The notes under the pieces: generated by a model
What the model was told of the DNA's origin: nothing
What the model saw: the letters and a program-made list of their open reading frames with translations, nothing else
Database searches by the model: none
Program-made: the position numbers and the translations under genes
Shown: piece by piece, positions 1 through 8,826 of the stretch
How positions within the stretch are numbered: position 1 is the stretch's first letter
Layout of the letters: the number at the start of each line of letters is the position of its first letter
NCBI GenBank assembly: GCA_003550275.1
Contig: QXCW01000002.1
Location: forward strand, 372,001-436,000
Direction of reading: 5' to 3'
From: Flavobacteriaceae bacterium MAR_2010_72
GTDB lineage: Bacteria > Bacteroidota > Bacteroidia > Flavobacteriales > Flavobacteriaceae
DNA: 64,000 bases

Positions 1-143
1 GTATTCATTCTATAAAGCGATGGGTGAGGCCATTTAGTTATCAAGATTGGCCAAACGATCTACTTCCTGATGAATTAAAAAACGAAAATCCTTTAGGTAT
101 TTTAAGACACTTAAACGGTATGCTTACAAACCAGAACATTTAA
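1..143 (+). CDS. Alpha-ketoglutaric semialdehyde dehydrogenase, C-terminal end (partial)
   Basis: The frame is open from the window edge to a TAA at 141-143 and gives about 46 residues. The tail contains RPFSYQDWPNDLLPDEL followed by NPLGILR, which matches my memory of the C-terminus of 2,5-dioxovalerate (ketoglutarate semialdehyde) dehydrogenases. That enzyme oxidises the semialdehyde to 2-oxoglutarate in the last step of hydroxyproline and pentose catabolism. The genes just downstream (4-hydroxyproline epimerase and D-amino-acid dehydrogenase) fit this role. Only the last residues are visible, so the family call rests on a short stretch and on context. Confidence 0.6.
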   Translation, partial: IHSIKRWVRPFSYQDWPNDLLPDELKNENPLGILRHLNGMLTNQNI

Positions 144-160
144 TTTTAAATAGTTGTTTT

Positions 161-1882
161 ATGAAAAGTTTCAAACTTTTATTAGTCATTTTTTGTTTTG
201 GAATGTTGTCCTTCCAAGTGCCCTCAAATTCTGATAAATTAAGCGCCATCATTGCGACATACGAAGCAGAGCGGGACTATGATTTTGAGTGGAGCGAATC
301 TGTTGAGAGCACAGCAAAATATTATCAAGCAGAGGCTGATTTTTCAAAGAAATTAAAAGAAGAATTAGAACAAGTTTCAGAAGAAGGCTTATCCGAAACC
401 GAGAAAATTTCAAGAGCCTTGTTACTGTTTGTTTTGCAAGATAAGATAGATGAAAACACCTATAAAACTTACTTAAATACCATTACAAATGAATCTGCTT
501 TTCATTTAAACTTAAGCAGAATGGGAAATAGGACGCTGAACACCAAAGAGCAAGTTGATGACTACCTTAGACAACTTGACAAATTGCCCAAACGAATTGA
601 TTATAATCTCGATTTGTTAAGAGCTTCAGCAAAAGAAGGTTTGGCACAACCCAGAGTTGTTTTTAATAATTATGACGACACCTATAACAAGCATATAGTG
701 TCAGAAGTAACAACAAGTGAATTTTACAAACCATTTTTAAATTTACCAGATTCGTTTTCTCTAAGTTTAAAGGATTCAATAATTCAGGTTGCCAAGGTCA
801 GTGTTCAAAAAAATGCGGTAGATCAATACAAAAAAATAAAGCGTTTTTTTATTGATGAATATTTCCCTAACACCAGAAAAGGACTAGGTATTTCAACGGT
901 GCCAAATGGCGAAGCGTTTTACCAAAATAGGATTAACTACTTTACAACGAGTAATCAGTATACCGCCGACGATATTCATCAAATTGGATTAAATGAAGTA
1001 GCACGTATCAAAGCCGAAATGCAAACCATTATTGATGATTTAGGATTTAATGGCAGCTTTGCTGATTTCTTGGAATTTTTAAGAACCGATGAACAATTCT
1101 ATCCTAAAACAGCTAAAGAGCTGCTAATGTTTGCGCGTGATATAGCAAAACGCATCGATGCTGAATTACCCAAATTTTTTAAAACCTTACCTCGAAAACC
1201 TTATGGGGTTATTCCAGTTCCAGCCGATCTAGCTCCTAATTATACAGGAGGAAGATATTCAGGATCTAATAGCGACACAACAGCTGGATTTTATTGGGTA
1301 AACACCTACAACTTGCCAAACAGAACTTTATATACAATTCCTGCTTTAACAGCTCATGAAGCCGTTCCTGGGCATCATTTGCAAATCTCATTAAACAACG
1401 AACTTCCTGAAACCATTCCTAGTTTTAGAAGGCGATTATATTTATCGGCCTACGGTGAAGGCTGGGGCTTATATTCAGAGTATTTAGCCCATGAAATGAA
1501 TATTTACACAACGCCTTACGAAAAATTTGGTCGGCTAACCTACGAAATGTGGAGAGCCTGTAGGTTGGTAGTTGATACTGGAGTGCACGCCAAAGGCTGG
1601 ACTAGGCAGCAAATGCTGGATTATATGGCAAAAAATACAGCCTTGTCCATTCATGAAGTGACTACTGAAACCGATCGCTATATTTCTTGGCCTGGGCAAG
1701 CCTTATCTTATAAAATTGGTGAGATTAAAATAAGAGAGCTACGTAAAAATGCAGAGGCAGGTTTAGGTGATAAATTTGATATCCGAGAATTTCATGAAGT
1801 CATTCTCGCAGAAGGTACAGTTACACTTTCAATCATGGAACAGCGTGTAAACAACTATATCGAGAACGTTAAAAATGAGTAA
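161..1882 (+). CDS. DUF885 family secreted metallopeptidase-like protein
   Basis: 573 residues with an N-terminal hydrophobic signal (residues 1-20), so probably exported to the periplasm. The body is the DUF885 fold; the zinc-type motif HEAVPGHHLQ begins near residue 399, followed by the helix YGEGWGLYSEYLA. DUF885 proteins are predicted metallopeptidases related to gluzincins and their substrates are mostly unknown. The gene begins 17 bp after the upstream dehydrogenase and overlaps the hydroxyproline epimerase by 8 bp, so it is probably co-transcribed. Inference: it may release peptides or imino acids that feed hydroxyproline catabolism. The family call is firm; the substrate is not. Confidence 0.85.
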   Translation: MKSFKLLLVIFCFGMLSFQVPSNSDKLSAIIATYEAERDYDFEWSESVESTAKYYQAEADFSKKLKEELEQVSEEGLSETEKISRALLLFVLQDKIDENTYKTYLNTITNESAFHLNLSRMGNRTLNTKEQVDDYLRQLDKLPKRIDYNLDLLRASAKEGLAQPRVVFNNYDDTYNKHIVSEVTTSEFYKPFLNLPDSFSLSLKDSIIQVAKVSVQKNAVDQYKKIKRFFIDEYFPNTRKGLGISTVPNGEAFYQNRINYFTTSNQYTADDIHQIGLNEVARIKAEMQTIIDDLGFNGSFADFLEFLRTDEQFYPKTAKELLMFARDIAKRIDAELPKFFKTLPRKPYGVIPVPADLAPNYTGGRYSGSNSDTTAGFYWVNTYNLPNRTLYTIPALTAHEAVPGHHLQISLNNELPETIPSFRRRLYLSAYGEGWGLYSEYLAHEMNIYTTPYEKFGRLTYEMWRACRLVVDTGVHAKGWTRQQMLDYMAKNTALSIHEVTTETDRYISWPGQALSYKIGEIKIRELRKNAEAGLGDKFDIREFHEVILAEGTVTLSIMEQRVNNYIENVKNE

Positions 1883-2885
1883 GAGTACCTTTGTCTGTAT
1901 TGATGCACATACCTGTGGAAATCCGGTGAGAGTCATCAAGGAAGGCGGGCCTAGGCTTATCGGTAATACCATGAGCGAAAAACGCCAGCACTTTATAAAA
2001 GAGTATGATTGGATTCGGAAAGGCTTGATGTTTGAACCACGTGGCCATGATATGATGAGCGGTAGTATTTTATACCCGCCACACAATCCAGAAAATGATT
2101 TTGCCATTTTATTTATTGAAACCTCCGGGTGTTTGCCCATGTGTGGCCATGGCACTATCGGTACCATAACTATAGCTATAGAAGAAGGGTTGGTTACACC
2201 TAAAATACCTGGAAAAATGAGAATGGAAGCACCCGCTGGATTGGTCGAAATTGTCTACCAGCAAACTGGAGCTAAAGTTGATTGGGTAAAATTGACCAAT
2301 GTTAAAAGCTACTTGGCAGGCGAAGGATTAACAGTTGATTGTCCAGAATTAGGGGAACTAACCTTTGATGTGGCATATGGTGGTAATTTTTATGCTATTG
2401 TTGATCCACAGCATAATTTTTCGGGGGTTCACGATTTTTCAGCTTCTAAAATTATTCAGTATTCCCAAGTTGTTAGGCAACGCATCAATGAGTTGTATCC
2501 AAATCAGTTCATTCATCCTGAAAATGAAACTATTAAAGATGTAAGCCATTTGTTGTGGACTGGTAACACAATTGATCCAAATTCATCTGGAAGAAACGCC
2601 GTGTTTTACGGTGATAAAGCGATTGATAGAAGCCCTTGCGGAACCGGAACATCAGCACGACTAGCTCAATTATACGCTAAAGGCAAATTAAAAGTTGGAG
2701 AGGATTATATTCATGAAAGTTTTATAGGAAGCAAATTTGTTGGTCGTGTTGAAAAAGAAACTACTTTAAGTGATAAATTAGCTATAATTCCAAGTATAAA
2801 AGGCTGGGCAAAAATTTACGGACTTAACACCATCACAATAGATGCCCAAGACGATCCTTATGCTTATGGATTTCAAGTGATTTGA
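1875..2885 (+). CDS. 4-hydroxyproline 2-epimerase (proline racemase family)
   Basis: 336 residues. Both catalytic cysteines of the proline racemase family are present: Cys90 in MCGHGTIG and Cys255 in SPCGTGTSA. The Cys/Cys pair indicates a racemase or epimerase, not the Ser or Thr variants that act as dehydratases. It would convert trans-4-hydroxy-L-proline to cis-4-hydroxy-D-proline. The product is the substrate of the FAD dehydrogenase at 3344-4588, which supports the hydroxyproline assignment over proline racemase. The start overlaps the DUF885 gene by 8 bp, typical of translational coupling. Confidence 0.9.
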   Translation: MSKSTFVCIDAHTCGNPVRVIKEGGPRLIGNTMSEKRQHFIKEYDWIRKGLMFEPRGHDMMSGSILYPPHNPENDFAILFIETSGCLPMCGHGTIGTITIAIEEGLVTPKIPGKMRMEAPAGLVEIVYQQTGAKVDWVKLTNVKSYLAGEGLTVDCPELGELTFDVAYGGNFYAIVDPQHNFSGVHDFSASKIIQYSQVVRQRINELYPNQFIHPENETIKDVSHLLWTGNTIDPNSSGRNAVFYGDKAIDRSPCGTGTSARLAQLYAKGKLKVGEDYIHESFIGSKFVGRVEKETTLSDKLAIIPSIKGWAKIYGLNTITIDAQDDPYAYGFQVI

Positions 2886-2886
2886 G

Positions 2887-2950
2887 TAATGAGGGAATGA
2901 AATAATGAGGCAATGAAATAATGAGGTAATGAATTAATGAGGGAATGAAA
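2887..2950 (+). repeat. Four tandem 16-bp units
   Basis: Four head-to-tail copies of TAATGAGGNAATGAAA (2887-2902, 2903-2918, 2919-2934, 2935-2950) differ at only one or two positions. They lie between the stop of the epimerase and the four-helix-bundle pseudogene. Slippage-type minisatellite; no function is visible. Confidence 0.9.
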
Positions 2951-2959
2951 AAATAGAAT

Positions 2960-3319
2960 ATGGACAAATTTGAATTTGTTGAATCAAAAAAGAAGCAAAC
3001 AAAACAATTAGCTATTGACATCATTTTATTTTATGATAGAATTAAAAAAACAGATGCAACTTTAGTTATTGGGAGGCAATTAATCCGTTCTGCAACATCC
3101 ACTGCAGCAAATTATAGAGCAGCGTGTATATCTCGCTCACAAAAGGAGTTTTTTGCCAAAATGTCTATTGTTGTTGAATAAGCCGATGAAACATTGTTTT
3201 GGTTAGAATTGTTAAGAGATTCAAATTTAGCATCAAAAGAACTTGTTGACCCTTTGTTAGAGGAGGCTTTAGAAATTGTAAAAATAGTTTCAAAAGCTCA
3301 GAAAAATGTAAACCATTAA
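2960..3319 (+). pseudogene. Four-helix-bundle protein (S23/IVS-type) with in-frame ochre codon
   Basis: The frame starts at ATG 2960 and gives a protein of the family often found in 23S rRNA intervening sequences and scattered in Bacteroidota genomes (RSATSTAANYRAACISRSQKEF is near-signature). A TAA at 3179-3181 interrupts it after VVE. The same frame continues ADETLFWLELLRDSNLAS to a stop at 3317-3319, giving the normal family length of about 119 residues. A change of GAA to TAA would explain it, since EEADET is what the family usually has. The upstream 16-bp tandem repeat suggests a mobile or unstable insertion between two hydroxyproline genes. Could be a sequencing error. Confidence 0.8.
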
Positions 3320-3343
3320 TTTTTTTATTAATTCATTATTTCA

Positions 3344-4588
3344 ATGAAACATTGTATTGTAATTGGCGGCGGAATTATCGGCTTGTGTTCCGCATATTAT
3401 CTTCAAAAAGAAGGTCACCAAGTCACTGTAGTTGACCAATCCAATATGGATGCTGGAGCCTCTTATGTTAATGCGGGTTATTTATCACCAAGTCATATAA
3501 TACCATTATCTGCACCAGGTGTGATGAAAAAAGGTCTCAAGTGGATGTTTAATGCCTCAAGCCCTTTGTACATCAAACCACGTATAAATAGCGATTTTTT
3601 AAAATGGGTATTAGCCTTCAATAAATCCTGTAATGTAAAACATGTTGAAAGGGCTATTCCAGCCATAAAGGAAATTTCTTTATTAAGTCAAGATTTGTAT
3701 GACGAAATTAAAACAACCGAAAGCTTTACATTTCATTATGAAAAGAAAGGCTTATTAATGTTGTGCCAGACCGAAAAAATGCTAGAGGAGGAAATTAAAA
3801 CGGTCCATTTGGCAAGTCAGGAAGGTTTGGAAGCTCAAGAGATCAGTAAACAAGAGTTGCGGCTTTTGGAGCCTGATGTAAATTTAAATGTAGTCGGGGG
3901 CACCTATTATAAATGTGATTCGCATACCACACCTAATGAGTTTATGGAAGAAATGGTTGTTTATCTTAAGAAGACAGGTGTTGTATTTTATACCAATGAG
4001 AAGGTTGTCGATATAGAAATGAATAACGGAAAAATAGATACAATACTCACCTCAAAACGCCAGATGAAGGCTGATGAATATGTGCTTGCTGCGGGTTCTT
4101 GGAGCAGTAAACTTGCCAAAAAGTTGGATTTAAAATTATTGTTGCAAGCAGGAAAAGGCTATAGAATTAATACTCAAAGGTCAACCGGAATTAGAATCCC
4201 GTCTATTTTAGCAGAGGCTAAAGTAGCTGTAACACCCATGAATGGTTTCACACGCTTTGCAGGAACCATGGAAATAGCAGGAATTAATCACAATATCAAC
4301 AAGGTTAGGGTGGATGCCATAGCCTATGCAGTGCATCGCTATTATCCCGAAATTGAATTAACTTCAGAAGAAAAGGATAACGCAGCATGCGGTTTGCGAC
4401 CTGTATCTCCAGATGGGTTACCTTATATCGGAAAATCTACTAAATGCCAAAATTTGACTATCGCCACTGGTCATGCCATGATGGGTTGGAGTATGGGTAC
4501 AGCTACTGGAAAATTGGTTGCTGAAGTCATTTCCGAAAAGAAACCAACTTTAGACATGAAAATGTTTCACCCAGATCGAAAATTTTAG
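3344..4588 (+). CDS. FAD-dependent D-amino-acid (D-hydroxyproline) dehydrogenase, DadA-like
   Basis: 414 residues. The N-terminus is a classic FAD-binding Rossmann motif (VIGGGIIGLCSAYYL, residues 5-19). The C-terminus has the DAO-family GLRPVSPDGLPYIG and the TGHAMMGWSMG segment. The DAO/DadA family oxidises D-amino acids, passing electrons to the respiratory chain. Next to a 4-hydroxyproline 2-epimerase, the likely substrate is cis-4-hydroxy-D-proline, giving pyrroline-4-hydroxy-2-carboxylate. The deaminase expected next in the pathway is not in the window. The start codon follows an AT-rich leader without a Shine-Dalgarno sequence, as is usual in this phylum. Confidence 0.85.
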   Translation: MKHCIVIGGGIIGLCSAYYLQKEGHQVTVVDQSNMDAGASYVNAGYLSPSHIIPLSAPGVMKKGLKWMFNASSPLYIKPRINSDFLKWVLAFNKSCNVKHVERAIPAIKEISLLSQDLYDEIKTTESFTFHYEKKGLLMLCQTEKMLEEEIKTVHLASQEGLEAQEISKQELRLLEPDVNLNVVGGTYYKCDSHTTPNEFMEEMVVYLKKTGVVFYTNEKVVDIEMNNGKIDTILTSKRQMKADEYVLAAGSWSSKLAKKLDLKLLLQAGKGYRINTQRSTGIRIPSILAEAKVAVTPMNGFTRFAGTMEIAGINHNINKVRVDAIAYAVHRYYPEIELTSEEKDNAACGLRPVSPDGLPYIGKSTKCQNLTIATGHAMMGWSMGTATGKLVAEVISEKKPTLDMKMFHPDRKF

Positions 4589-4643
4589 AAGTATCTTCCT
4601 GTTAATGTGATGTTTATTTCTGAATAAGTGTTTTCATATTCAT

Positions 4644-4708
4644 TTAACTAGTTTTAATTGAGTTTGGTCGAAAAATGATGGGAATGACATAAATATTTGC
4701 CATATTTA
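4644..4708 (+). promoter_or_regulatory. Weak copy of the LytTR-type direct-repeat promoter
   Basis: TTAACTAGTT (4644) and TGGTCGAAAA (4665) are 21 bp apart. A poor -7 box CATATTTA starts at 4701, 36 bp after the second repeat. Spacing matches the better sites in this window, but the base match is weak. It would drive the STAS gene. Confidence 0.35.
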
Positions 4709-4758
4709 ATTGGAATTCAATTAATAGCCCAAATATTGACCATTAAAACTTATGTTAT

Positions 4759-5040
4759 ATGAATTTGAAAATTACCCACTACAACAATTTCTTTAAAATT
4801 AAAGGGATTCTTAATCAAAAAAACGTACACATTTTTCAAAATGCATTTGCTCATATTTTTGAAACCAATAACGCCGTAACTATAAGTGTTGAAGGTTTAG
4901 AAGGAATCGATAAATATGGTATCAAGGCATTGGCCGAACTCCATGAGCAATCTGTTTCAAAACAAAAATCACTCTCGATTATTGGAATGGGGTGTAAGGA
5001 GTTGTTCAACTTTTTTAAATCTGTTGAAAAGGCTGCCTAA
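4759..5040 (+). CDS. STAS-domain protein
   Basis: 93 residues, a single STAS-like fold with strand-helix pattern (VTISVEGLEGIDKYGIKALAELHEQS). The family includes anti-anti-sigma factors such as SpoIIAA, whose phosphorylatable Ser sits near the position of DKYG here; no obvious Ser is at that place, so partner switching is uncertain. It stands alone, 170 bp after the hydroxyproline operon and upstream of the H-NOX signalling genes. It may belong to that signalling group, but only position and a weak shared promoter motif support this. Confidence 0.65.
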   Translation: MNLKITHYNNFFKIKGILNQKNVHIFQNAFAHIFETNNAVTISVEGLEGIDKYGIKALAELHEQSVSKQKSLSIIGMGCKELFNFFKSVEKAA

Positions 5041-5108
5041 CTACATGATTGTTTTTTGAGTATTGAAATGTAACGTATCAATAATTATTATCTTCACTAA
5101 TACACCAT

Positions 5109-5175
5109 TCATCGACAGAAATGTTGACCTCCACCGATTCTTGATTAAAAAGTATTGCAATTCAAATTAGATTTG
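5109..5175 (+). promoter_or_regulatory. LytTR-type direct-repeat promoter of the 5237 gene
   Basis: Repeats TCATCGACAG (5109) and CCACCGATTC (5131) are 22 bp apart. The -7 box TAGATTTG (5168-5175) starts 37 bp after the second repeat. The predicted transcript would start near 5182, 55 nt before the ATG. Confidence 0.65.
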
Positions 5176-5236
5176 TACCAATAGTTCTCCAAGAAGAGAG
5201 ATTATAAATACAGTTTAATTTAAATTCTTTTTAATC

Positions 5237-5719
5237 ATGTCAAACATTATTTTACTTATATTATTAATCGCTGTAAGTTATTTCATTTTTTTGATAGAAA
5301 GCAAAACTACGATGTTTGGATATGCAAATTTAATAGCTTTCGGAAATAATGACCTGTTTAATCTTTTTCAGGAACTAACTAAACCAAAAAAAGACTTTAG
5401 TTTAAATTTAAATAGAGAAAAGAGTCAGCTTAACGAATTTAGGACAGACTCAAATCAAGATTTGATTGCCAAGACTATTAAACAGCCACTTCATTTAGAT
5501 AAAACAATTACTGCTCAAAGGGAATTGAAAAGCAACTTAAAGCATTTGGAATTAATTTTGGCTTTAGAAACCCCTTTAAGTAATTTAGCTTCAAAAGATA
5601 AGTGTACGGTTGAGCGACTAGAGGAGTTTGTTAAGATTAAAAAAGAAGTCCAATTAAAAATCATTGAATTGTCTCAAACCATATCTGCCTACCAATCAAG
5701 TAAGGTTAATATGTGTTAA
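5237..5719 (+). CDS. Membrane-anchored coiled-coil protein of unknown function
   Basis: 160 residues, not recognised. Residues 3-20 form one hydrophobic segment (IILLILLIAVSYFIFLI) that should anchor the protein in the inner membrane. The remainder is charged and mostly helical, with heptad-like stretches between about 90 and 150. It ends in a Cys. It lies between the STAS gene and the response regulator, and its promoter carries the direct repeats shared by the fibre locus, so it probably belongs to the same regulon. No enzymatic motif is seen. Confidence 0.6.
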   Translation: MSNIILLILLIAVSYFIFLIESKTTMFGYANLIAFGNNDLFNLFQELTKPKKDFSLNLNREKSQLNEFRTDSNQDLIAKTIKQPLHLDKTITAQRELKSNLKHLELILALETPLSNLASKDKCTVERLEEFVKIKKEVQLKIIELSQTISAYQSSKVNMC

Positions 5720-5757
5720 TTTCTTTGCTTATTAAAAGCTAAAAACACTATTTTCAT

Positions 5758-5810
5758 TCGTCGACACTTTTTCTTCATTCGTCGACACCAAACCAATTGT
5801 TTATCGAAAA
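5758..5810 (+). promoter_or_regulatory. Three LytTR-type repeats upstream of the H-NOX signalling operon
   Basis: TCGTCGACAC at 5758 and an identical copy at 5779 are 21 bp apart; both sit in the longer exact repeat CATTCGTCGACAC. A third, TTATCGAAAA, starts at 5801 (22 bp on). No TAnnTTTG box lies at the usual 36-37 bp distance, so the promoter itself is not located. Position before the response-regulator gene suggests autoregulation. Confidence 0.6.
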
Positions 5811-5874
5811 TATTGACGATAATAGACATTTAATGCGCAATTTTAATTTATATTAATCGCTTTATATTGTCTAA

Positions 5875-6288
5875 ATGTCACATAAGTTATCAATTTTGTT
5901 CATAGAAGATGACGTGGTTGAAACCATGAAAATGAATAGAACCGTTAATAAATTACAAACATCTTATAATATTCAAGAGGCCAAAAACGGAGAGGAGGCA
6001 TTACGAATATTAAAGTTAATGGGTCAGCTTCCTGATATTATTTTATTAGATTTGAACATGCCTAAAATAAATGGCATAGAGTTTTTGAAAATTTTAAAAA
6101 ATGATGAAACTCTTAAATATATCCCAACTATTATTTTAACTACTTCAAATAACAGAAAAGATGTATTAGAATGTTATAAAATTGGTATAGCAGGCTATGT
6201 TTTAAAACCCTTAAAGTATGAAGACTACGTTTCGAAACTAGAAAAAATACTAGCATATTGGAGTATTAATGAATTAATAAAAGCTTAA
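5875..6288 (+). CDS. Single-domain response regulator (REC only)
   Basis: 137 residues, one receiver domain of the Rcp1/CheY-like type: acidic pair in FIEDD, phospho-acceptor Asp in ILLDLNMPKING, Thr in LTTSNN and Lys in VLKPLKYEDY. There is no output domain, so it acts by protein contact or as a phosphate shuttle or sink. It is the first gene of a tight operon (1 bp before the H-NOX gene) with kinase and Hpt genes, so it is probably phosphorylated by that kinase. Confidence 0.9.
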   Translation: MSHKLSILFIEDDVVETMKMNRTVNKLQTSYNIQEAKNGEEALRILKLMGQLPDIILLDLNMPKINGIEFLKILKNDETLKYIPTIILTTSNNRKDVLECYKIGIAGYVLKPLKYEDYVSKLEKILAYWSINELIKA

Positions 6289-6289
6289 A

Positions 6290-6829
6290 ATGAAAGGGAT
6301 AGTATTTACAGAGTTTTTAGAATTAGTTGAACAAAAATTTGGTTTGGAAGTTGTTGATGACATCATTGAAAAATCCAATCTGCCTTCACAAGGTGTTTAC
6401 ACATCAATTGGAACCTATGATTTTTCTGAAATGCTTTCATTATTAACGCATTTAAGTGAATCGACGAAAATAAGTATAGATGACTTGTTATTGGTATATG
6501 CCGAACATTTTTTTGCGGTTTTAGCGACTAGTTACCCAGGTTTAATTGAGCAATATAATGACCCAATTGAGATGCTTGCTTCCATTGAAAATCATATTCA
6601 TGTCGAAGTAATCAAAATTTATCCTGATGCAGAATTGCCCACTTTCGAAATATTAGAAAGAACAGAAAATTCACTAATTATGATTTACAAATCAAGTAGA
6701 GCGATGCATTATTTCGGGCTTGGTTTAATGAATAAAACCTTTGAGCATTTTAATTCTAGTGCCGAAATCATCATGAAAAAATTAAAAGAGGATGGTACTC
6801 AGGTAAAGTTCATTATAACAAAAAATTAA
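6290..6829 (+). CDS. H-NOX haem nitric-oxide/oxygen sensor protein
   Basis: 179 residues, a complete stand-alone H-NOX (HNOB) domain. The proximal haem ligand is His104 in HIHVEVIKIYPDAELP, with the conserved proline (Pro117) 13 residues on. The haem-propionate motif YxSxR is intact at Tyr133-Ser135-Arg137. These residues are diagnostic, so haem binding is expected. In characterised bacteria, soluble H-NOX proteins bind NO and inhibit an adjacent histidine kinase. Here the stop overlaps the start of the kinase (TAATG), indicating a paired module. The distal pocket lacks a visible Tyr at the usual O2-stabilising place, which would favour NO selectivity; that point is inference. Confidence 0.93.
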   Translation: MKGIVFTEFLELVEQKFGLEVVDDIIEKSNLPSQGVYTSIGTYDFSEMLSLLTHLSESTKISIDDLLLVYAEHFFAVLATSYPGLIEQYNDPIEMLASIENHIHVEVIKIYPDAELPTFEILERTENSLIMIYKSSRAMHYFGLGLMNKTFEHFNSSAEIIMKKLKEDGTQVKFIITKN

Positions 6830-8826
6830 TGACTGATAAAAAGATTGAAATATTAGAGCGAGCACTAGCAAGAGAAAAGAAGGCTCGTAAAGAAGCTGAA
6901 AAAATTCTTGAAAGCAAAGCATTTGAATTATACCAATTAACCGGTCAACTCAAAGAAAGTAATAATACACTTGAAAGCTTATTAGCCAAAAAAGATCTTG
7001 AATTAAAAGGCGTTTTTAAAAACATAGCCGATGCCTATTGTGTTATGGATATGTATGGTAATGTACTTGAAATGAATGGTGCTACTTTTAATCTATTGGA
7101 TTGTACATCCAAAGAAGATAATATAAATCTTACAGAATTTGTTCATCCAGAAGATGTATCTATTGTTTACAATGTGTTTAATACACTTAAAAAACATGGT
7201 GAATTTAAGGACCTAAAAGTTAGAATAATTTCTTATAAAAAAATTGTAAAGCATATTCATATTAGTGCCAGTATAATTTTTAATTCAGAAGGCAAAGCAA
7301 TAGCTGTGCAAGGGATTGCTAGAGACATTACTCAAGAAAATAAATTAAAAGAAGGTATAATAGAATCTGAAAGCCGATTAAAAGTACTTATAGGAAATTT
7401 AGATAGTGGTGTTTTACTGGAGGATGAAAACAGGAGAATCGTACTAACCAATAAGAAGTTTTGTAAATTGTTTTCTATACCTGTTGATCCTGATTTATTA
7501 ATTGGACAAGATTGTTCAGGTTCAGCTGAACAATCTATGAGCTTGTTTAAAAATCCAGAAGAATTTGTATCTAAAATTGCTGCTATTGTAGAAAATAAAA
7601 AAGAAATTCTATCTGAAGAGATAATAATGGCGGATGGTAAAATACTAGAAAGAGACTATATTCCTATTTTTAAAAATGAAGAATATAAAGGCCATCTCTG
7701 GACGTATCGAGATGTTACCTTACAGCGTAACTACAGTAAAAATTTAGAAGCCGAAAGGCATAAATATAGTAGCATTATAGCCAATATGAATTTGGGGCTA
7801 ACCGAGGTCAATAATAATAATGAGATTGTTTTGGTTAATCAAAGTTTCGCTGAATTGACAGGTTATTCGGAAAAAGAACTCTTAGGCATGAATGCTTTGG
7901 ACGTTCTCATTCCTGAAACAGATAAGGAATCAGTTACTCAACTTGCAGATAATACTAGAGCCGGACAATCCCAATCTTTAGAAATGCGCATAAAGGATAA
8001 AAATGGAAAAATAAAATCAATTATTGCTAGTTCTGCACCTAATTATGATGATAAAGGAAAGGTCGTTGGGTCCATTGGAGTGATTTTAGATATCACTGAA
8101 ATTAAGAATTTAGAAAAGGAAAAGGAAATTTTATTGGAAAATCTCGCCAATAGTAATAATGAACTTCAAGAATATGCACATATTGTATCGCACGATTTAA
8201 AATCTCCACTTCGAAGTATCTTTGCCCTTGTATCGTGGATAAAAGAAGACAATGAAGGAAACTTAAATGCAAGTAGTTTAGCGAATATTTCATTAATTGA
8301 GTCTACTCTTGAAAAGATGGAGCAATTAATTACAGATATTTTAAATTATTCAAGTGTTACATCAGAATCAAGTTTAGGCAATCCTGTTGATTTGAATATT
8401 GTTGTGCAGGATCTGCAACAAATCTTATATGTTCCCGAGCATATTGACATAAAGGTTTTGAGTAAGTTACCAATTATTGTTGGAGATAAAACAAGGCTGC
8501 AACAATTATTTCAAAACTTAATGAGCAATGCCATTAGGTATATTGATAAGCCTGTTGGAAAGATTACTATAGATGTGAGCGAGCAATTAACACACTATCA
8601 ATTTTCTATAGCAGATAATGGAATTGGAATTGCAAAAGAATACCATGACAAAATATTTAAAATATTCCATTCCCTAAACGACAGAAAAGAATCTACAGGC
8701 GTTGGGCTTTCTATTGTGAAAAAAATTGTTGATTTATACAAAGGTGAAATATGGTTAGAAAGTATTCCAGGAAAAGGAACGACTTTCTTTTTTACATTAA
8801 AAAAAGAAAATGAAAGAGAAGCCTAA
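6829..8826 (+). CDS. Soluble PAS histidine kinase, probable H-NOX partner
   Basis: 665 residues with no transmembrane segment. Order: N-terminal coiled coil (1-55, ALAREKKARKEAEKILE), three PAS-type domains (about 57-170, 180-300, 310-430), a HisKA domain with phospho-acceptor His455 in SHDLKSPL, and a HATPase domain (about 530-660) with N box (LMSNAIRY), G1 (DNGIGI) and G2 (GVGLSIV). The cytoplasmic location fits control by the soluble H-NOX protein encoded directly upstream with overlapping stop and start. It lacks a receiver domain, so signal would pass by the Hpt protein or directly to the response regulators encoded next to it. Confidence 0.9.
   Translation: MTDKKIEILERALAREKKARKEAEKILESKAFELYQLTGQLKESNNTLESLLAKKDLELKGVFKNIADAYCVMDMYGNVLEMNGATFNLLDCTSKEDNINLTEFVHPEDVSIVYNVFNTLKKHGEFKDLKVRIISYKKIVKHIHISASIIFNSEGKAIAVQGIARDITQENKLKEGIIESESRLKVLIGNLDSGVLLEDENRRIVLTNKKFCKLFSIPVDPDLLIGQDCSGSAEQSMSLFKNPEEFVSKIAAIVENKKEILSEEIIMADGKILERDYIPIFKNEEYKGHLWTYRDVTLQRNYSKNLEAERHKYSSIIANMNLGLTEVNNNNEIVLVNQSFAELTGYSEKELLGMNALDVLIPETDKESVTQLADNTRAGQSQSLEMRIKDKNGKIKSIIASSAPNYDDKGKVVGSIGVILDITEIKNLEKEKEILLENLANSNNELQEYAHIVSHDLKSPLRSIFALVSWIKEDNEGNLNASSLANISLIESTLEKMEQLITDILNYSSVTSESSLGNPVDLNIVVQDLQQILYVPEHIDIKVLSKLPIIVGDKTRLQQLFQNLMSNAIRYIDKPVGKITIDVSEQLTHYQFSIADNGIGIAKEYHDKIFKIFHSLNDRKESTGVGLSIVKKIVDLYKGEIWLESIPGKGTTFFFTLKKENEREA

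Noticed and set aside
2960-3181. 73-codon four-helix-bundle gene as complete
   Set aside because: The family continues in the same frame past the stop, so this is a broken gene and not a short one.
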